64,000 nucleotides of DNA from Parafrankia irregularis (GTDB lineage Bacteria; Actinomycetota; Actinomycetes; Frankiales; Frankiaceae): the NCBI RefSeq assembly GCF_001536285.1, contig NZ_FAOZ01000029.1, positions 49,278 through 113,277 on the forward strand, written 5' to 3'. The position numbers and the translations under genes are program-made. The notes below the pieces were generated by a model. It was not told the DNA's origin, did not search any database, and was given only the letters and a program-made list of their open reading frames with translations. Of the stretch, positions 60,482 to 64,000 are shown in pieces; position 1 is the first letter of the stretch; each line of letters starts with the position of its first letter.

Positions 60482-61825
60482 ATGGGGGCACTACCGGAGC
60501 GGCCGCCAGCCGCGCTCGCCCGCGCGTCGCGCCGAGTCGGCCGGGCGCCGGACGAGCCTGGCCTGACCGGCGTGCTTGCCACGGCCGAGAACCTGCTCGG
60601 ACAGCTGGTGGCGCACGCGGTCGACGCGATCTGGGCGCAGGTCCCGGCCTACCGCACGAGCACGGATGGGCAGCTGCGCGAGGACGTGACCGCGCATGTG
60701 GAGGCTGTGTTCCGAGTGTTGCTGGCCAGCGTGGCGGAGCAGCGGCCGACCCGGGCGGAGGATCTCGCGCCCACCCGGGCGCAGTCGCGTCGCCGGGCCA
60801 GACAGGAGATTCCGCTCGCCGACCTCCTGCAGGCGTTCCTCGTCGGCCAGCTCACGCTCTGGGAGAGATTGGTGGCGGCCACCCACGCCGACTCCGGTGC
60901 CCGCGCCGCGACGCTCGCACTCGCCGCCGATGTCATGCGCCTCACCGAGGCCGGGACCGCGGCGGCGGCCGAGTCCTATCTGGATGAGCAGCAGTTCCAG
61001 CTCGCGGACAGCGAACGCCTGCGCCGGGACGTCCTTGAGGATCTGCTGGCCGCGCGCGAGCTGCCGGACGGCCCGAAACGGTCCCTGCTCCGCTCGGTCG
61101 GCCTGGGAGCGCGGACCAGGATGGTGGCCCTGTCCGCGGTGCCCGTGGCCCCGTTGTCGGCTGACCAGCAGTTGCAGGACGCCGCTTCGGCCCTGCGCAG
61201 AGCGGTGGTCCGCGGCAGCGCCGGTCTGGTCGTGGTGCGGCAGGCGGAGATCGTCGCGGTGTCGCCCGTCCCTGCCTGCGCGGCGGAGGTGGTGGAGCGC
61301 CTCGAGGCGTTGGTGGATGCCCTCGGCCGGGACGGGGTGCGCCTCGCGGTGGGTGTCAGCGCCGTGCATGACCAGCTCGTCGAGCTACCCGAAGCCTATT
61401 CGGAGGCCTGCCTCGCCCGAAGAAGCCTGGGTGAGTACGGCGGGGTGGTGGTGCTGCCCCTGCTGTCCAGTTTCGACTATCTGCTGATGCGGGACGACTC
61501 CCTGGCGCGCCAGCTCGTGCGACCGGCGGTGCGGCGATTCGTCGAAGAGGACTCGGCGTGCGGCTCAAGGCTGATAAAGACGTTTCTCGCATACACCGCC
61601 AGCAATCTCAACGCGAAGACCGCGGCCGAGCTGCTGCATCTGCACGCCAATACGGCGTACTACCGGCTGGAGCGCATTGCCGAGCGCACGGGATGTGACC
61701 TGCGTTCCGTCGAGGACGTGATCGAACTGATCGTGGCCATCCGCCTGCTCGCGCCCGGCGGTGTGGTGCGGCGGCCGGAGCGGCTCGGCGGGCAGTTTGT
61801 GGACGAGTCACAGCCGACTTCGTGA
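60482..61825 (+). CDS. PucR-family transcriptional regulator
   Basis: 447 residues from the ATG at 60482, with GAGGGGAGGGG about 8 bp upstream. The C-terminal helix-turn-helix (about 376-410) reads LNAKTAAELLHLHANTAYYR then LERIAERTG, the PucR HTH_30 pattern; the N-terminal part (LLGQLVAHAVDAIWAQV) and the GGDEF-like middle complete the family layout. PucR-type regulators respond to metabolites. The three palindromes upstream make it a candidate regulator of itself and of the MMPL gene. Confidence 0.9.
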   Translation: MGALPERPPAALARASRRVGRAPDEPGLTGVLATAENLLGQLVAHAVDAIWAQVPAYRTSTDGQLREDVTAHVEAVFRVLLASVAEQRPTRAEDLAPTRAQSRRRARQEIPLADLLQAFLVGQLTLWERLVAATHADSGARAATLALAADVMRLTEAGTAAAAESYLDEQQFQLADSERLRRDVLEDLLAARELPDGPKRSLLRSVGLGARTRMVALSAVPVAPLSADQQLQDAASALRRAVVRGSAGLVVVRQAEIVAVSPVPACAAEVVERLEALVDALGRDGVRLAVGVSAVHDQLVELPEAYSEACLARRSLGEYGGVVVLPLLSSFDYLLMRDDSLARQLVRPAVRRFVEEDSACGSRLIKTFLAYTASNLNAKTAAELLHLHANTAYYRLERIAERTGCDLRSVEDVIELIVAIRLLAPGGVVRRPERLGGQFVDESQPTS

Positions 61826-61855
61826 CCCGGTCACTAGCTCGCCGGACAGGTGAAG

Positions 61856-61906
61856 GAACAGAGTGGTTACGGGAACAGAGTGGTTACCGAAACAGAGTGG
61901 TTACGC
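61856..61906. repeat. Three 17-bp direct repeats upstream of the acyl-CoA synthetase gene
   Basis: The unit GAACAGAGTGGTTACSG is present three times without spacers; the copies differ only at the ends. The array lies 32 bp before the synthetase start, where it could bind a regulator. It is less GC-rich than its surroundings. Confidence 0.9.
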
Positions 61907-61937
61907 GCCCCACACACACGGTCCCACGGAGGTGCTC

Positions 61938-63515
61938 GTGCTCAACTTAGCCGTGTTGCTCGAGGACAGCGCACGCGCGGTTCCGGATCGGACCGCCATA
62001 GTCTTCGACGATCGCCGCTGGACGTATCACGAGGTGAACGCGATGGCGAACCTCGTGGCCAGCGCACTGGTGGACCGCGGCATCAAAGCGGGGGACCGGG
62101 TCGCGTTGAGCTGCCCCAACCTGCCGTACTTCCCGGTCGTCTACTACGGGATCCTCAAGGCGGGCGCGGTCGTGGTACCGCTGTCCATCCTGCTCACCGA
62201 GCGGGAGATCTCCTACCATCTGAGCGATTCCGGTGCGCGGGCCTTCTTCTGTTTCGAGGGGGCCGACGACCTTCCCATGGGCGAGCGCGGGCTGGCCGCA
62301 TTTGATTCCACGCCGGGATGTGACCTCTTTGTTCTCCTCGCGGCGGACCTGGCGGCGCAGGCCGGCCGGGTGCCCGGCGAGACGCTCCTGCAGTTCGCCC
62401 AGACCGGCTCGCCCGACTTCAGCACCCGGCACACCGCCGAAACCGACACCGCGGTCGTGCTGTACACCAGTGGAACCACGGGGAGCCCGAAGGGCGTCGA
62501 GCTCACCCACAGCAACCTGGTGCACAACGCCTTGATGTGCGGCCGGCTCTTCAACGTCCAGGCGGATGATATCCAGCTGGTGGCCCTGCCGCTGTTCCAC
62601 ACCTTCGGGCAGACCGTTCACATGAACTGCGGATTCGCCACCGGCGCGACCCTGGTACTGCTGCCCAGGTTCACCGCGGAGAAGGCGTTGGATCTCCTCG
62701 AGCGGGAGAATGCCACCGTCTTCGTCGGTGTTCCCACCATGTACTGGGCTCTGCTGAACCACGTGGCCGCCACCGGGTACGACGTCGCGGGGGTCTGCGC
62801 CAACCTCCGGCTCGCCGTGGCCGGCGGCTCGTCGCTGCCCATGGAGGTCCTCACCTCGTTCGAGGAGCGCTTCGGGGTTCCGGTTCTGGAGGGCTACGGC
62901 CTGTCCGAGACCAGCCCGGTCGCCACGTTCAACCGCCTGGACCGGCCGCGCCGGCCCGGTTCGATCGGCCTGCCGGTCTGGGGTGTCGAGATCCGTGTCA
63001 GCCGGGACGACGGCACCGAGGCGGCGGTCGACGAGCCCGGCGAGATCTGCGTCCGCGGGCACAACGTGATGAAGGGCTACCTCAACCGCCCGGAGGCCAC
63101 CGCGGAGGCGATCGACCCGCAGCAGTGGTTTCACACCGGAGATATCGGAACCAGGGATGCCGACGGCTACATCTACGTGGTCGACCGCAAGAAGGACATG
63201 ATCATCCGGGGTGGTTTCAACGTCTACCCGCGGGAGGTCGAGGAGGTCCTTCTCACCCATCCCGCGGTCAGCCTGGCGGCGGTGATCGGCGTTCCTCACC
63301 CCAGCCACGGCGAGGAGGTGAAAGCCTTCGTCGTCCTGCGGGCCGAGGCCGAGGCGACGGAGAAGGAGCTGGTCGACTGGTGCCGCGAGGTCATGGCAGC
63401 GTACAAGTACCCGCGGACCATCGAGTTCATGGAGTCGCTGCCCATGACCGCCACCGGCAAGATTCTGAAGCGAGCCCTGACGCCAGGTAAGCCGCATACC
63501 GGCACACGGTGCTGA
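61938..63515 (+). CDS. Long-chain acyl-CoA synthetase/AMP-dependent ligase
   Basis: 525 residues from the GTG at 61938, with ACGGAGG 5 bp upstream; longer frames upstream run through the repeats and are not credible. The P-loop YTSGTTGSPKGVE is at about 176, followed by GYGLSETSP, HTGDIG and, near the end, TGKILKRAL with the catalytic Lys. The enzyme activates a fatty or related acid to its CoA thioester. The following Ccr gene suggests that both supply acyl-CoA building blocks. Confidence 0.93.
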   Translation: MLNLAVLLEDSARAVPDRTAIVFDDRRWTYHEVNAMANLVASALVDRGIKAGDRVALSCPNLPYFPVVYYGILKAGAVVVPLSILLTEREISYHLSDSGARAFFCFEGADDLPMGERGLAAFDSTPGCDLFVLLAADLAAQAGRVPGETLLQFAQTGSPDFSTRHTAETDTAVVLYTSGTTGSPKGVELTHSNLVHNALMCGRLFNVQADDIQLVALPLFHTFGQTVHMNCGFATGATLVLLPRFTAEKALDLLERENATVFVGVPTMYWALLNHVAATGYDVAGVCANLRLAVAGGSSLPMEVLTSFEERFGVPVLEGYGLSETSPVATFNRLDRPRRPGSIGLPVWGVEIRVSRDDGTEAAVDEPGEICVRGHNVMKGYLNRPEATAEAIDPQQWFHTGDIGTRDADGYIYVVDRKKDMIIRGGFNVYPREVEEVLLTHPAVSLAAVIGVPHPSHGEEVKAFVVLRAEAEATEKELVDWCREVMAAYKYPRTIEFMESLPMTATGKILKRALTPGKPHTGTRC

Positions 63516-63629
63516 GTTCATTTCTGATTTCGTTGAGCCTTTTCCGTCTCACGTCTGTCCGGCCTGTGGCCGCCGGCCGGTGCCGACGACGGAAAGGCTC
63601 ATTTCTCCGGAACGGGGCTGGGTGAATCG
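63516..63629. other. Short gap between synthetase and Ccr genes
   Basis: No gene. A GC-rich inverted segment near 63560-63590 may terminate the synthetase transcript. No strong ribosome site precedes the Ccr ATG. Confidence 0.4.
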
Positions 63630-64000
63630 ATGATGAAGCACATCCTGGACGCGATCATGACGGGCGGGCGGCGGTCGCCGGAGCGACAGGCGGAGTTCGC
63701 GTCGCTGGCGGTGCCGGAGTCGTATCGGGGTGTGGTGGTGCGGAAGGACGAGGTGGGGTTGTTCGAGGGGCGGGTGTCGCGGGACAAGGATCCGCGGGAG
63801 TCGTTGCATGTGGATGAGGTGGCGACGCCGGAGTTGGGGCCGGGTGAGGCGTTGGTGGCGGTGATGGCGTCGTCGGTGAACTACAACACGGTGTGGACGT
63901 CGATTTTCGAGCCGTTGTCGACGTTCGGTTTCCTGGAGCGGTATGGGCGGACGTCGCCGTTGGCGCGGCGGCATGATCTGCCGTATCACGTGGTGGGGTC
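63630..64000 (+). CDS. ccr: Crotonyl-CoA carboxylase/reductase, N-terminal part (runs off the window)
   Basis: The frame from ATG at 63630 (the next ATG at 63633 also fits) stays open to the end of the window, giving 123 residues. MKHILDAIMTGG, SYRGVVVRKDEVGLFEG and LGPGEALVAVMASSVNYNTV with WTSIFEPLSTFGFLERYGR are diagnostic for Ccr, which turns crotonyl-CoA into ethylmalonyl-CoA with CO2 and NADPH. It serves the ethylmalonyl-CoA pathway and polyketide extender supply. Codon use is strikingly rich in G-ending codons (GTG, TTG, TCG, CGG, GGG), unlike the C-ending preference of the genes before it. Confidence 0.93.
   Translation, partial: MMKHILDAIMTGGRRSPERQAEFASLAVPESYRGVVVRKDEVGLFEGRVSRDKDPRESLHVDEVATPELGPGEALVAVMASSVNYNTVWTSIFEPLSTFGFLERYGRTSPLARRHDLPYHVVG

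Noticed and set aside
61947..63521. Open frame of 524 codons antisense to the acyl-CoA synthetase
   Set aside because: The synthetase has all AMP-ligase motifs; the antisense frame is a shadow.

Overview
The window is very GC-rich, has dense operons with GTG starts and 1-4 bp gene overlaps, and encodes a DUF3710 protein, a PPOX/F420-type oxidoreductase, PucR, LuxR-ATPase and BTAD regulators, and a crotonyl-CoA carboxylase/reductase at the right edge. Together these point to a filamentous actinobacterium. Frankia or a related genus is a reasonable guess, but the sequence alone does not prove it.

Positions 1-26844 hold an extracellular contractile injection system (eCIS, phage-tail-like) locus. 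It opens inside a Pvc16/DUF4255-type cap gene and continues with an AAA+ ATPase, a putative Ntox16-like effector with a DUF6714-like partner, a DUF4157 protein and a 990-residue protein ending in an HNH nuclease. Structural genes follow: sheath, tube, a small zinc-type protein, a 52-residue DUF6760-like protein, a 919-residue low-complexity protein, a second tube protein, LysM hub, VgrG-like spike, PAAR-like tip, gp25, gpJ and a tail-protein-I-like baseplate protein. A large ATPase/BTAD regulator converges on the end of the run. Beyond it lie a hypothetical beta-rich protein and a zinc-ribbon membrane protein with a discoidin-like C-terminus.

Positions 26885-36102 hold a Tat-exported PAP2-type phosphatase, a restriction-like domain fused to a pseudokinase, a GAF-SpoIIE phosphatase, a TauD-family remnant, DUF3710, YihY, a PPOX enzyme and a tRNA-Lys. 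Positions 36103-44659 are accessory in character: small orphan genes (DUF7660-like, YxiG-like, others), an EAD1 fragment, a 37-bp dispersed repeat, a methyltransferase, a MoxR ATPase/HExxH-VWA module with two small proteins, and a phosphoesterase fragment next to an RlaP-like nucleotidyltransferase.

Positions 44689-64000 hold a YibE/F membrane protein, an FHA-like protein, two conserved hypotheticals, a methyltransferase, an AAA-PD-(D/E)XK protein, and a divergent XRE regulator/methionine aminopeptidase pair. A short-chain dehydrogenase/hydrolase pair, a LuxR-ATPase regulator, an MMPL transporter divergent from a PucR regulator (with three similar pseudo-palindromes between them), an acyl-CoA synthetase and the start of Ccr complete the window. 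Several short tandem repeats (8, 16, 17 and 19 bp periods) sit in the intergenic regions. No insertion sequence, integrase, CRISPR array or rRNA was recognised.
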